Below, one piece after another: positions 35,287 through 43,535 of a stretch of 64,000 bases of DNA. This stretch comes from Mucilaginibacter achroorhodeus (GTDB taxonomy: Bacteria > Bacteroidota > Bacteroidia > Sphingobacteriales > Sphingobacteriaceae), in contig NZ_VOEI01000002.1 of NCBI RefSeq assembly GCF_007846095.1, positions 62,001 to 126,000 of the forward strand. The letters are read 5' to 3'. Each line of letters opens with the position of its first letter. Position 1 is the stretch's first letter. The notes beneath the pieces are model-generated. The model had not been told where the DNA came from and did no database searches. It saw only the letters and a program-made list of their open reading frames with translations. The translations under genes and the position numbers were made by a program.

Positions 35287-35321
35287 TTTCAAATTTACTT
35301 CAAAATTGCAACATATATTTG
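35287..35321 (+). promoter_or_regulatory. likely response-regulator operator and promoter (rr gene)
   Basis: TTTCAAATTTA (35287-35297) and CTTCAAAATTG (35298-35308) are direct repeats with an 11-bp period. Five bases later TATATTTG (35314-35321) is a perfect TAnnTTTG -7 box. The same arrangement occurs before tolC. This suits an OmpR-type protein binding at the -33 position and controlling its own gene. The -7 box ends only 5 bp before the start codon. Confidence 0.6.
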
Positions 35322-35326
35322 TGGTT

Positions 35327-36016
35327 ATGACAGTACTTGTGCTTGAAGACAATCAACGACTTGGAGCCAGCATCGAGGATTTCCTGGTGCGAGAAGGCTA
35401 CATTTGTGATGTGGTCGATACCTATCTTAGAGCGCGTGACAAACTGCTGTCAGTTGATTACGATTGCGTACTGCTTGACATCATGTTACCCGATGGGAAC
35501 GGCCTTGATCTGCTGAAACTTATTAAGCAGGAGAACATCCAAAGCGCTGTACTCATTATATCTGCAAAGGAAGCTCTTGACGATAAGATCAGAGGCCTTG
35601 AGGGCGGCGCTGATGATTACATTACCAAACCCTTTCATCTTAGCGAACTGCATGCCCGTCTGCGTGCCATCTACCGTCGTAAAAACCCAATGGCAACAAA
35701 TGCCAACGTTGTTAGCTTTAATGAAATAAACCTGAATACCGATACCTTACAAGCTTTTATCAATGGTGAGTTGCTTGATATAACCCGTAAGGAATTTGAC
35801 CTGCTGATGTATTTTATAGTCAATAAAAACAGGGTATTGTCAAAACAAGCTATTGCCACCCATCTTTGGGGCGACTATACCGACAATTTGGATAACTTAG
35901 ACTTTGTTTATCAGCACGTTAAAAATCTAAGGCGCAAAATATCCCAATTAAACGGCACCGACTATATTGATACTGTTTATGGGTTGGGTTATCGTTTTAA
36001 AGAGGCAGGGGTATGA
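35327..36016 (+). CDS. OmpR-family response regulator
   Basis: A 229-residue response regulator. The receiver domain (about 1-118) has the acidic pair in VLEDN, the phospho-acceptor D51 in YDCVLLDIMLPDG, and the conserved Lys in DDYITKPFHL. A winged-helix OmpR/PhoB domain follows (about 130-228), with ITRKEFDLLMYFIVNKNRV and YIDTVYGLGYRFK. I chose the ATG at 35327, since receiver domains begin right at TVLVLED. Its stop overlaps the kinase start (ATGA), so the two are translated together. It probably controls its own promoter and the efflux genes after it. Confidence 0.95.
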   Translation: MTVLVLEDNQRLGASIEDFLVREGYICDVVDTYLRARDKLLSVDYDCVLLDIMLPDGNGLDLLKLIKQENIQSAVLIISAKEALDDKIRGLEGGADDYITKPFHLSELHARLRAIYRRKNPMATNANVVSFNEINLNTDTLQAFINGELLDITRKEFDLLMYFIVNKNRVLSKQAIATHLWGDYTDNLDNLDFVYQHVKNLRRKISQLNGTDYIDTVYGLGYRFKEAGV

Positions 36017-37338
36017 AATTAATTAATAAGCTTACTTATTGGATAATGGGCGTTGTGTTCTTGGTAACGCCGTTCACCATGATCATTTCGTATCGCAGCA
36101 TAAAAAGCAATATCAACAAAGCAGAGATCACACGGCTTAGAGACGTTACTGATAAAGTTGCCGAACAATTAAAAGCAGGCCAACCACCGCATCAGTACAT
36201 TTTAGACAGACCAATAACTGTTAAAGAAGTTGCTACCATGCCTCCTGTTAAAATGCAGACTAAAAACTATAGTTTTTACAATGCTGAATTAAAGCGGGAT
36301 GAGTGCCGTATGGATGTTACTTCGTACTACAAGATCAATAATAAGGTGTACGCGGTATCAACCTACAATTACGTTACCCAAGGCAAGCAGATCATTATGG
36401 GGATGGTTTACGCCCTGGCCTGGAAGATTGGTTTGATCACCCTAAGTGTACTCATCAGCGGCAGGCTGGTATCAAAGTATATCCTATCATCCTTCAAACA
36501 AACTTTGAAGAGCATAGAACAATTCACACTCGGCAATAAAGAAAAACTGGTTTTACCGGCTACCTCTACTGCTGAATTTAAAGAATTGAACAGCTTTCTG
36601 CAAAACATGACAGACAGAGCTTTAAAAGAATATAACGCTGTAAAAGAATTTAGCGAAAATGCATCGCACGAAGTGCAAACACCACTTGCTGTTATGCGTA
36701 CCAAGCTTGAACTTTTATCGGAAACCGAAATAAATGCTGAACAAGCTCAATTGATAGGTGATATGCAATATTCGATCGAGAAGCTTGTCAAAATAAACCG
36801 CTCGCTGCTGCTGCTAACAAAGCTTAATAATTCAGAATATCAAACTACAGAAAAGGTGAAATTCTGCCGTATTGCTAAAGATATGGTTAGAGCGTTGGAG
36901 CCGCACATTGAAGTAAAGGGCATTGAATTGCGTAATCATATTGGCAGCAATATTCCGTTACAGATACACCCGGTACTGGCCGAAATACTGTTGAATAACT
37001 TATTGGGTAATGCTATCCGCTATAACAACCCGAATGGTTATATTGATATTATCCTCACTCAACACCACCTCACTATAAAAAACCCGGGATTAGCACCGGA
37101 GGTTGATCCGGCAAGTTTATTTCAGCGGTTCAAAAAATCTAATCAGTGTGAAGATAGCGTTGGCCTTGGTTTATCCATTGTTCAGCAAATATGTGCTGTG
37201 AACAATTTTGAAGTTAACTATAGTTACAAAAACAGTGAACATATCATTCGCGTCGACTTCAATTGTGAAACTGTTCCGCAGGAGCAAACTGTAGTTGCAG
37301 GAGAGACATTTCTTACTAAAAAGCCAGCTATAGCGTAA
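36013..37338 (+). CDS. sensor histidine kinase
   Basis: A 441-residue membrane kinase. Two transmembrane helices (about residues 10-28 and 130-150) enclose a sensor region of about 100 residues with no recognised domain. A HAMP-like linker follows, then the DHp helix with phospho-acceptor H219 (ENASHEVQTPLAVM). The ATPase shows the N box (LLNNLLGNAIRYNN) and the G2 box (VGLGLSIVQQIC). The G1 box is reduced to NPGLAPEV. It pairs with the preceding response regulator. The signal is unknown; the efflux genes suggest envelope stress or a toxic compound. Confidence 0.94.
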   Translation: MKLINKLTYWIMGVVFLVTPFTMIISYRSIKSNINKAEITRLRDVTDKVAEQLKAGQPPHQYILDRPITVKEVATMPPVKMQTKNYSFYNAELKRDECRMDVTSYYKINNKVYAVSTYNYVTQGKQIIMGMVYALAWKIGLITLSVLISGRLVSKYILSSFKQTLKSIEQFTLGNKEKLVLPATSTAEFKELNSFLQNMTDRALKEYNAVKEFSENASHEVQTPLAVMRTKLELLSETEINAEQAQLIGDMQYSIEKLVKINRSLLLLTKLNNSEYQTTEKVKFCRIAKDMVRALEPHIEVKGIELRNHIGSNIPLQIHPVLAEILLNNLLGNAIRYNNPNGYIDIILTQHHLTIKNPGLAPEVDPASLFQRFKKSNQCEDSVGLGLSIVQQICAVNNFEVNYSYKNSEHIIRVDFNCETVPQEQTVVAGETFLTKKPAIA

Positions 37339-37383
37339 TAATTTTGTCATAAACCTAATCACAAAATCAATTTTATAACATTA

Positions 37384-37418
37384 CTTCAAAATTGCTTCAA
37401 AATGTAGCGGTAGTCTTG
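37384..37418 (+). promoter_or_regulatory. likely response-regulator operator and promoter of tolC-RND
   Basis: CTTCAAAATTG (37384-37394) and CTTCAAAATGT (37395-37405) are direct repeats with an 11-bp period, 9 of 11 identical. TAGTCTTG (37411-37418), one mismatch from TAnnTTTG, follows after exactly 5 bp, as before the response regulator. The leader to the ATG at 37461 would be about 37 nt. Confidence 0.65.
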
Positions 37419-37460
37419 CCATGCGTTAATCAATCGATTAACAGCGCTTTTTTGAAGTAA

Positions 37461-38855
37461 ATGAAACGACTTTCCATTATAGTTTTATCCTCCGCTTTAT
37501 TACTTGCAAACAGTTCAAAAGCACAACAACATCTCAGTTTAAAAGAGGCGCTGCAATTGGCCGCAGACAATTATGGTACTGTTAAAGCCAAGGCAAACTA
37601 CGCCAACGCATCCAAAGCAAGTGTTGACCAAGCAAAGCGGGAGTACTTACCAAATCTAAATTTGGGTGTAGAGCAGGCCTACGGTACCATTAACGGAACA
37701 AACGGACCGCTGTATGCGTTTGGCGGAGCTGTTGCTTCGTCGGGCCCGGCTTTGGGCAAGCAAAACTGGAACGCTGCATTTGGTGCACTTTATTTGGCAA
37801 ATATGAATTGGGATTTCTTTGCCTTTGGCCGGGCACGTGACCGGGTACGTGCTGCTGTGGCCGTTGCCCAACGCGATAACAACGATTATCGACAAGAAAC
37901 ATTTCAGCAAAAGATCAAAGTAGCAGCAGCTTATCTTAATCTGGTAGCCGCCCAGCGCATCACCACATCATACCGTAAAAATCTTTTACGTGCCGATACT
38001 TCACGCTTAGTAGTAATTGCACGGGCTAAAGGCGGTTTAATAGCCGGCGTGGATTCGTCTCAAGCTAATGCGGAGATCTCCGGGGCAAAAATATTATTGA
38101 TACAGGCGCTGAACGCCGAGCAGGAACAGGCAAAAAATTTAGCGGTGCTGATAGGCTCGCCAAACGCCGATTTTGTTTTAGATACCATATTTACTTCCAG
38201 GATACCTGCAGATGTCGCCGCAGCGTCGTCAGTGGACAGCATCTCAGCAAAACATCCTGTATTGGATTACTATAAGAGCCGCATCACGGTTAGTGACAAA
38301 CAGGCCGATTACTACCGCACATTCAGCTACCCTACCTTCTCCTTACAAGGTGTATTCCAATCAAGGGGCTCAGGGTTTAGCAGTAACTATATAGCAGACC
38401 AAACTGCTTACAGCGGCAATTACTGGGACGGCGTTAATCCTACCCGTTCAAACTACCTAATAGGTGTTGGTGTTAGCTGGAATTTCACACAGCCTTTCCG
38501 GGTGGCTAAACAGGTAAAAGCACAACGCCTGATCAGCGCAGGGTTAACAGACGAATACAACCTCGCCCGCCAGGAACTTACCGCTCAGGTAAGCTTATCT
38601 GATAAGAAAATCCTGAATGCCCTTACCAGTTACCGTGAAGTGCCCGTGCAGATCAAGGCCGCCGGCGATGCCTGGATCCAGAAATCGGTATTATATAAAA
38701 ACGGATTAACCAATCTGGTTGATGTAACACAGGCGCGTTACGCGCTAATCCGCGCTGAAACCGACCGCGATATTGCATACAATAATGTATGGCAGGCCCT
38801 GCTGCTTAAAGCTGCTGCCACCGGTGACCTGAACCTTTTTGTAAATGAACTATAA
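37461..38855 (+). CDS. TolC-family outer-membrane efflux protein
   Basis: A 464-residue outer-membrane channel of the TolC/OEP family, the exit duct of an RND pump. The signal peptide ends near SSKAQQ (about residue 22). Two OEP repeats follow, with long alpha-helical hairpins (ANASKASVDQAKREYLPNLN; ALIRAETDRDIAYNNVWQAL). It is the first structural gene after the kinase, with its own promoter. The order TolC, pump, adaptor differs from the usual adaptor, pump, TolC order. It ends 9 bp before the pump gene. Confidence 0.93.
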   Translation: MKRLSIIVLSSALLLANSSKAQQHLSLKEALQLAADNYGTVKAKANYANASKASVDQAKREYLPNLNLGVEQAYGTINGTNGPLYAFGGAVASSGPALGKQNWNAAFGALYLANMNWDFFAFGRARDRVRAAVAVAQRDNNDYRQETFQQKIKVAAAYLNLVAAQRITTSYRKNLLRADTSRLVVIARAKGGLIAGVDSSQANAEISGAKILLIQALNAEQEQAKNLAVLIGSPNADFVLDTIFTSRIPADVAAASSVDSISAKHPVLDYYKSRITVSDKQADYYRTFSYPTFSLQGVFQSRGSGFSSNYIADQTAYSGNYWDGVNPTRSNYLIGVGVSWNFTQPFRVAKQVKAQRLISAGLTDEYNLARQELTAQVSLSDKKILNALTSYREVPVQIKAAGDAWIQKSVLYKNGLTNLVDVTQARYALIRAETDRDIAYNNVWQALLLKAAATGDLNLFVNEL

Positions 38856-38864
38856 TATATACTG

Positions 38865-41800
38865 ATGAATTTAATTCGTTTTGCGTTGCGTAAACCTATC
38901 ACCATTATGGTGCTGGTTGCAGGTATGCTCTTCTTTGGCATAAAAGCGGCCACTACCATAAAAGTTGATATCTTCCCCAAGCTGGATCTGCCCGTTATTT
39001 ATCTTTCACACCCATTCTCGGGCTACACGCCATCACAAATGGAAGCCATGTTTGGTAAGCAGTACGTTAACGTGCTGCTGTTTGTGAACGGTGTAAAAAG
39101 TATCGAAACAAAAAACATACAGGGATTAACGCTGATGAAGATCAGCTTTTATCCCGGAACCAATATGGCGCAGGCGGCTGCCGAGGTAAGTGCATTCTCT
39201 AACCGTGCACAGGCTATCTTCCCTCCCGGCTCAAATCCGCCGTTCATCATCAGGTTTGATGCTTCAACCCTGCCTGTAGGCCAGATAGTATTAAGCAGCA
39301 ACAAGCGCAGCAACAATGAATTGGCCGATCTGGCTAACGTTTACGTGCGTGCATCATTCACACAAATACCGGGTTTGGTGGGCCCGCCGCCTTCCGGTGG
39401 TAACGTTCGTACCGTGGTTATTAAGGTTGATCCGCAGCAATTAAGGTCACACAATTTAACGCCCGACCAGTTAGTTGAAGCTCTGCGTGTAAACAACTTA
39501 ACTGCACCTTCAGGTAACGTACGTGTGGGCGACAAAAACTATATCACCCCAACAAACACTACCGAGCATAATATTAAAGATTTCGAAGACATTCCGCTGT
39601 TTAAAGGTGGCGTACAGAACCTTTACCTAAAAGATGTAGCTACAGTTGAAGATGGTGCCGATGTAACATCCGGCTATGCATTGGTTAACGGCCGCCGTTC
39701 GGTTTACCTTAATATTGCCAAAAGTGCCGACGCCTCAACCTGGGAAGTGGTACAGAAATTAAAAGCGTCCCTGCCGAAAATGCAAGCCCAATTGCCTGAG
39801 GATGTGAAACTGAGCTATGAGTTTGACCAATCTACGTATGTGATCAACTCCGTAAAAAGCTTATTAACTGAGGGGGGCATTGGTGCACTACTAACCGGGT
39901 TAATGGTACTCCTGTTTCTTGGCGATGTACGTGGTGCTTGTATTGTAATCTTAACCATACCCATCGCTATCATTTCGGCAGTGCTATTCTTAAGCCTATT
40001 TGGACAGACCATCAACATCATGACCTTAAGTGGACTTGCGTTGGCCATCGGGATATTGGTAGATGAAAGTACAGTAACTATTGAGAATATTCACCAGCAC
40101 TTTGACATGGGCAAACCAAAGGCACTGGCAATTTGGGATGCCTGTAAGGAGATAGCTTTCCCTAAATTATTGATCCTGTTTTGTATACTGGCGGTATTTG
40201 CGCCGGCCTTTAGCATGGGTGGTATACCAGGTTCGCTGTTCCTGCCGCTGGCATTGGCCATTGGTTTCAGCATGATCGTATCTTATTTCCTGGCGCAGAC
40301 GTTTGTGCCGGTAATGGCAAATTGGTTGATGAAGATCAAACATCACCACAAACCAAATGGCCAAGAAATGACCGATGCCGAAGAATTTGCAGCAGCTGGA
40401 TTAGCGGATGAAGGGGAGCACGATACCTGGGCGCAAAAAGGCCAATTGGTTGAACGTACCGACAGCAACCATGATGGTAAAATCAGTCGTTTTGAACGCA
40501 TCCGCATGAGCTATATGCGTTTTATTGATAAGATGGTGCCCTTTCGCAAGCCTATTGTTATAGGCTATTTACTGGTAACTGTGATAGCTGCAGGTTTTAT
40601 GATGAGCACTATTGGCCGCGATGTGCTACCAAAGGTAAACGGCGGGCAGTTTCAATTGCGTATTCGTGCTGCTGAAGGTACCCGTATCGAAAGCACAGAA
40701 AAGAAAACTTTAGAAACCATCAAAGCGATCGGCAGCATCACCGGCCCGGAGAATGTGGCCATTAGTTCTGCCTACGTAGGTACGCATCCGGCATTGTTCT
40801 CTATAAGCCCTATTTTCCTTTGGATGGCTCAACCGCATGAAGCTATTATACAAGTGGCTTTAAAAGAAGATTACCACGCCAATTTGGATGAACTGAAAGA
40901 ACAGATCCGCGCCAAAGTGGCTAAAGAGATACCTGATATTAAACTTTCTTTTGAGCCGATAGAATTAACCGACAAGATATTGAGTCAGGGTTCCCCTACT
41001 CCGGTTGAGGTAAGGATCTCGGGTCGTAACAAACAACTGAATGAAGAATATGCCAATAAACTGATAACTCAGTTACAAAAGATAGATTACCTGCGCGATG
41101 TACAATTAGGCCAGTCTACCAAGTACCCGGCTATCAAAGTAGAGGTCGATCGCCAAAGGGCTGCGCAATTAGGCGTAGATATGAACGATATATCCCGCTC
41201 TTTGATCGCATCAACTTCATCATCCCGCTACACGGAGAAAAACATTTGGATAGATGAAAAATCAGGTTACAGCTACAGTGTGCAGATACAAGTGCCTGAA
41301 GCGAAAATGAGCAGCATAAACGATATCGGCGAAACCCCTATCCTTCGCAATTCAGATCGCCCGGTATTAAGCGATGTTGCAACTTTAACGCCAGGCACAA
41401 CCTACGGCGAAAATGACAACTTAGGTGCCATGCCCGTGCTATCTGTAACAGCCAACCTGAACAACCACGATCTGGGTTCGGCATCAAAAGTTGTACAAAA
41501 AGCAATTAATTCCCTTGGCGAACTGCCACGCGGTTTAAATGTGGAGATGATAGGCTTAACCCAAACCCTTGGCGATACCATGAGCAGTTTGGAGAACGGT
41601 TTGATCGTGGCCATCGTAGTGATATTTCTGATGCTTGCGGCTAACTTCCAATCGTTTAAAGTATCGGGTGTGGTTTTGGTCACCGTGCCGGCAGTTATAT
41701 TGGGTTCACTATTGTTGCTCATTATATGCGGCTCTACACTTAACCTGCAATCGTACATGGGTATGATCATGTCTGTGGGTGTATCCATCTCCAATGCCGT

Positions 41801-42149
41801 ATTATTAATTACCAATGCCGAGCAGTTACGTAAACACAATGGTAACGCTTTGCAATCGGCAAAAGAGGCTGCTGCCCTGCGTATGCGCCCTATTGTAATG
41901 ACCGCCCTGGCAATGGTTGTGGGTATGATACCGATGGCAAGCGGTTTAGGTGAAGCCGGCGACCAATCATCACCACTTGGCCGCGCTGTTGTGGGTGGCT
42001 TGGTAGCTTCTACCTTTGCAGCGTTATTTATTTTGCCGCTGGCATTTGCATGGGGTCAGGAAAAGGCGACTACTCAAAGCGTATCCCTTGATCCTGAAGA
42101 CAAAGAAAGTAAATTTTATATCAACACAAATAATCCTGTCACTCACTAA
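38865..42149 (+). CDS. RND efflux pump permease with an EF-hand loop
   Basis: A 1094-residue AcrB-type inner-membrane pump with the usual 12 helices and two large periplasmic domains. The proton relay of helix 4 reads GILVDESTVTIEN, with D400-E401 in place of the D-D of AcrB. The segment between helices 6 and 7 carries a complete 12-residue EF-hand calcium loop, DSNHDGKISRFE (residues 533-544: D533, N535, D537, G538, I540, E544). That segment should lie in the cytoplasm, so the pump may sense calcium. This addition is not part of standard AcrB. The substrate is unknown. Confidence 0.92.
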   Translation: MNLIRFALRKPITIMVLVAGMLFFGIKAATTIKVDIFPKLDLPVIYLSHPFSGYTPSQMEAMFGKQYVNVLLFVNGVKSIETKNIQGLTLMKISFYPGTNMAQAAAEVSAFSNRAQAIFPPGSNPPFIIRFDASTLPVGQIVLSSNKRSNNELADLANVYVRASFTQIPGLVGPPPSGGNVRTVVIKVDPQQLRSHNLTPDQLVEALRVNNLTAPSGNVRVGDKNYITPTNTTEHNIKDFEDIPLFKGGVQNLYLKDVATVEDGADVTSGYALVNGRRSVYLNIAKSADASTWEVVQKLKASLPKMQAQLPEDVKLSYEFDQSTYVINSVKSLLTEGGIGALLTGLMVLLFLGDVRGACIVILTIPIAIISAVLFLSLFGQTINIMTLSGLALAIGILVDESTVTIENIHQHFDMGKPKALAIWDACKEIAFPKLLILFCILAVFAPAFSMGGIPGSLFLPLALAIGFSMIVSYFLAQTFVPVMANWLMKIKHHHKPNGQEMTDAEEFAAAGLADEGEHDTWAQKGQLVERTDSNHDGKISRFERIRMSYMRFIDKMVPFRKPIVIGYLLVTVIAAGFMMSTIGRDVLPKVNGGQFQLRIRAAEGTRIESTEKKTLETIKAIGSITGPENVAISSAYVGTHPALFSISPIFLWMAQPHEAIIQVALKEDYHANLDELKEQIRAKVAKEIPDIKLSFEPIELTDKILSQGSPTPVEVRISGRNKQLNEEYANKLITQLQKIDYLRDVQLGQSTKYPAIKVEVDRQRAAQLGVDMNDISRSLIASTSSSRYTEKNIWIDEKSGYSYSVQIQVPEAKMSSINDIGETPILRNSDRPVLSDVATLTPGTTYGENDNLGAMPVLSVTANLNNHDLGSASKVVQKAINSLGELPRGLNVEMIGLTQTLGDTMSSLENGLIVAIVVIFLMLAANFQSFKVSGVVLVTVPAVILGSLLLLIICGSTLNLQSYMGMIMSVGVSISNAVLLITNAEQLRKHNGNALQSAKEAAALRMRPIVMTALAMVVGMIPMASGLGEAGDQSSPLGRAVVGGLVASTFAALFILPLAFAWGQEKATTQSVSLDPEDKESKFYINTNNPVTH

Positions 42150-42150
42150 T

Positions 42151-43263
42151 ATGAACAAGTCATCCATCATAAATTTATTAAAGGTATCTGCCGTGGCGCT
42201 GGCCTTGCAGGCCTGCGGTTCGTCTGAGTCAAAAGATAAAAAAACAGAACCTACCGAAGCTCCTGCAATTGAAGTAGTAAGCGTGCAAAAAGGTTCAATC
42301 AGCACATCATTCAACGTTCCCGGCGAGCTAATAGCCTACCAACAGGTTGATCTTTACGCCAAGGTGAATAGCTTTATTAAAAAGCTATATGCCGATATAG
42401 GTACGCAGGTTAAGGCAGGTCAGCTATTGGCCACTATGGAAGCTCCGGAAGTAAACTCACAGCTATCAGGAGCACAATCAAGGTTGCAATCACAAGAAGC
42501 GTTGTACCAGGCCAGCAAAGCCACTTACAAACGTTTGTTAGAAACCAGCAAAACCCCTGGCACGGTATCGCCAAACGAATTAGATCTTGCTTTAGCCAAA
42601 CAAAACTCAGACCTGGCTCAGCTACAAGCTGCACGTGCTGCTTACAAAGAGAGCGGTGCAAACCGCGATTACCTTACCATTCGTGCACCATTTGATGGTA
42701 TCATCACAGCACGTAATGTAAGCGCGGGCGCGTATGTAGGCCCATCAGGTAAAGGCTCTGAAATGCCTGTATTTACATTGCAAGAGCAAAAGAAATTGCG
42801 CCTTGCCGTAAGCGTACCGGAAAACTATACCGGTGCCTTGAGCAATAGAAGCGAAGTAAGTTTCACGGTAAAGGCATTCCCCGGAGAAACCTTTAATGCT
42901 AAAGTGAATCGTTTGGCGGGTGCATTAGATTCTAAATTGCGTGCACAACGTATTGAGATGGACGTAACAAATACCGGTAAAAAATTACTGCCGGGCATGG
43001 TGGCAGAGGTTCATATACCGGTTGCAGGTGACGGCGGTGCTTTTGTAGTACCAGCCAAAGCGGTGCTTAACTCCACCCTTGGTGTTTATTTAATTGCCAT
43101 TGAGAATGGCAAAGCTAAATGGGTACCGGTAACTGCCGGTCGCCAGGCTGATGATAAGATCGAGGTATTTGGCCAGCTTAACCCCGGCCAGCAAATTGTG
43201 AAAGTGGCCAGCGAAGAAATAAGAGATGATAGTGAAGTAAAAACCACACCTGCGAAAGATTAA
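42151..43263 (+). CDS. RND efflux adaptor (membrane fusion) lipoprotein
   Basis: A protein of about 370 residues of the HlyD/AcrA type linking the pump and TolC. The lipobox LQAC (C22) anchors it. Lipoyl halves surround a coiled-coil hairpin (SQLSGAQSRLQSQEALYQAS; LALAKQNSDLAQLQAARAAY), followed by IRAPFDGIITARNVSAGAYV and beta-barrel strands. I chose the ATG at 42151, because it directly precedes a lipoprotein signal; the longer frame runs inside the pump gene. Only one base separates it from the pump stop. A hairpin terminator follows 33 bp later. Confidence 0.92.
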   Translation: MNKSSIINLLKVSAVALALQACGSSESKDKKTEPTEAPAIEVVSVQKGSISTSFNVPGELIAYQQVDLYAKVNSFIKKLYADIGTQVKAGQLLATMEAPEVNSQLSGAQSRLQSQEALYQASKATYKRLLETSKTPGTVSPNELDLALAKQNSDLAQLQAARAAYKESGANRDYLTIRAPFDGIITARNVSAGAYVGPSGKGSEMPVFTLQEQKKLRLAVSVPENYTGALSNRSEVSFTVKAFPGETFNAKVNRLAGALDSKLRAQRIEMDVTNTGKKLLPGMVAEVHIPVAGDGGAFVVPAKAVLNSTLGVYLIAIENGKAKWVPVTAGRQADDKIEVFGQLNPGQQIVKVASEEIRDDSEVKTTPAKD

Positions 43264-43535
43264 TACTCCGTAAGGTTTATTTGTTTAGTTGAAAAGGCCG
43301 CCTGTTAATGGCGGCTTTTTTGTAAAATTCTAACAACACCTGTAATGTCAGTGTAAACCTATTTGTAACTGCTTAAAACCGCAAACTTTTACGCCTGGTA
43401 ATTCCATGGATCGTGCTTGACCTCATCACCTTCATTAACGAGGCGTCGATATTCGCGCACCTTTTTTGTGTAAAAAATGATCTGGCATGATTGAATTCGA
43501 ATCAGTTAAACTTACCGCTTTTGTATCTTAGATCT
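43264..43535. other. gap with terminator and a possible gene fragment
   Basis: Besides the terminator at 43297-43320, the minus strand between about 43500 and 43389 is an uninterrupted, protein-like frame of 36 codons ending in EYRRLVNEGDEVKHDPWNYQA. It has no start codon, and I do not recognise it. It may be the tail of a lost gene or chance. Confidence 0.25.
43297..43320 (+). terminator. terminator of the efflux operon
   Basis: GCCGCC and GGCGGC form a 6-bp G/C stem (extended by A-T pairs) around a 6-base loop, followed by six T's. It lies 33 bp after the adaptor stop. Confidence 0.9.

Noticed and set aside
37426..37443. Near-palindrome GTTAATCAATCGATTAAC before tolC
   Set aside because: Lies after the predicted transcript start and is not repeated before the regulator; it may be chance.
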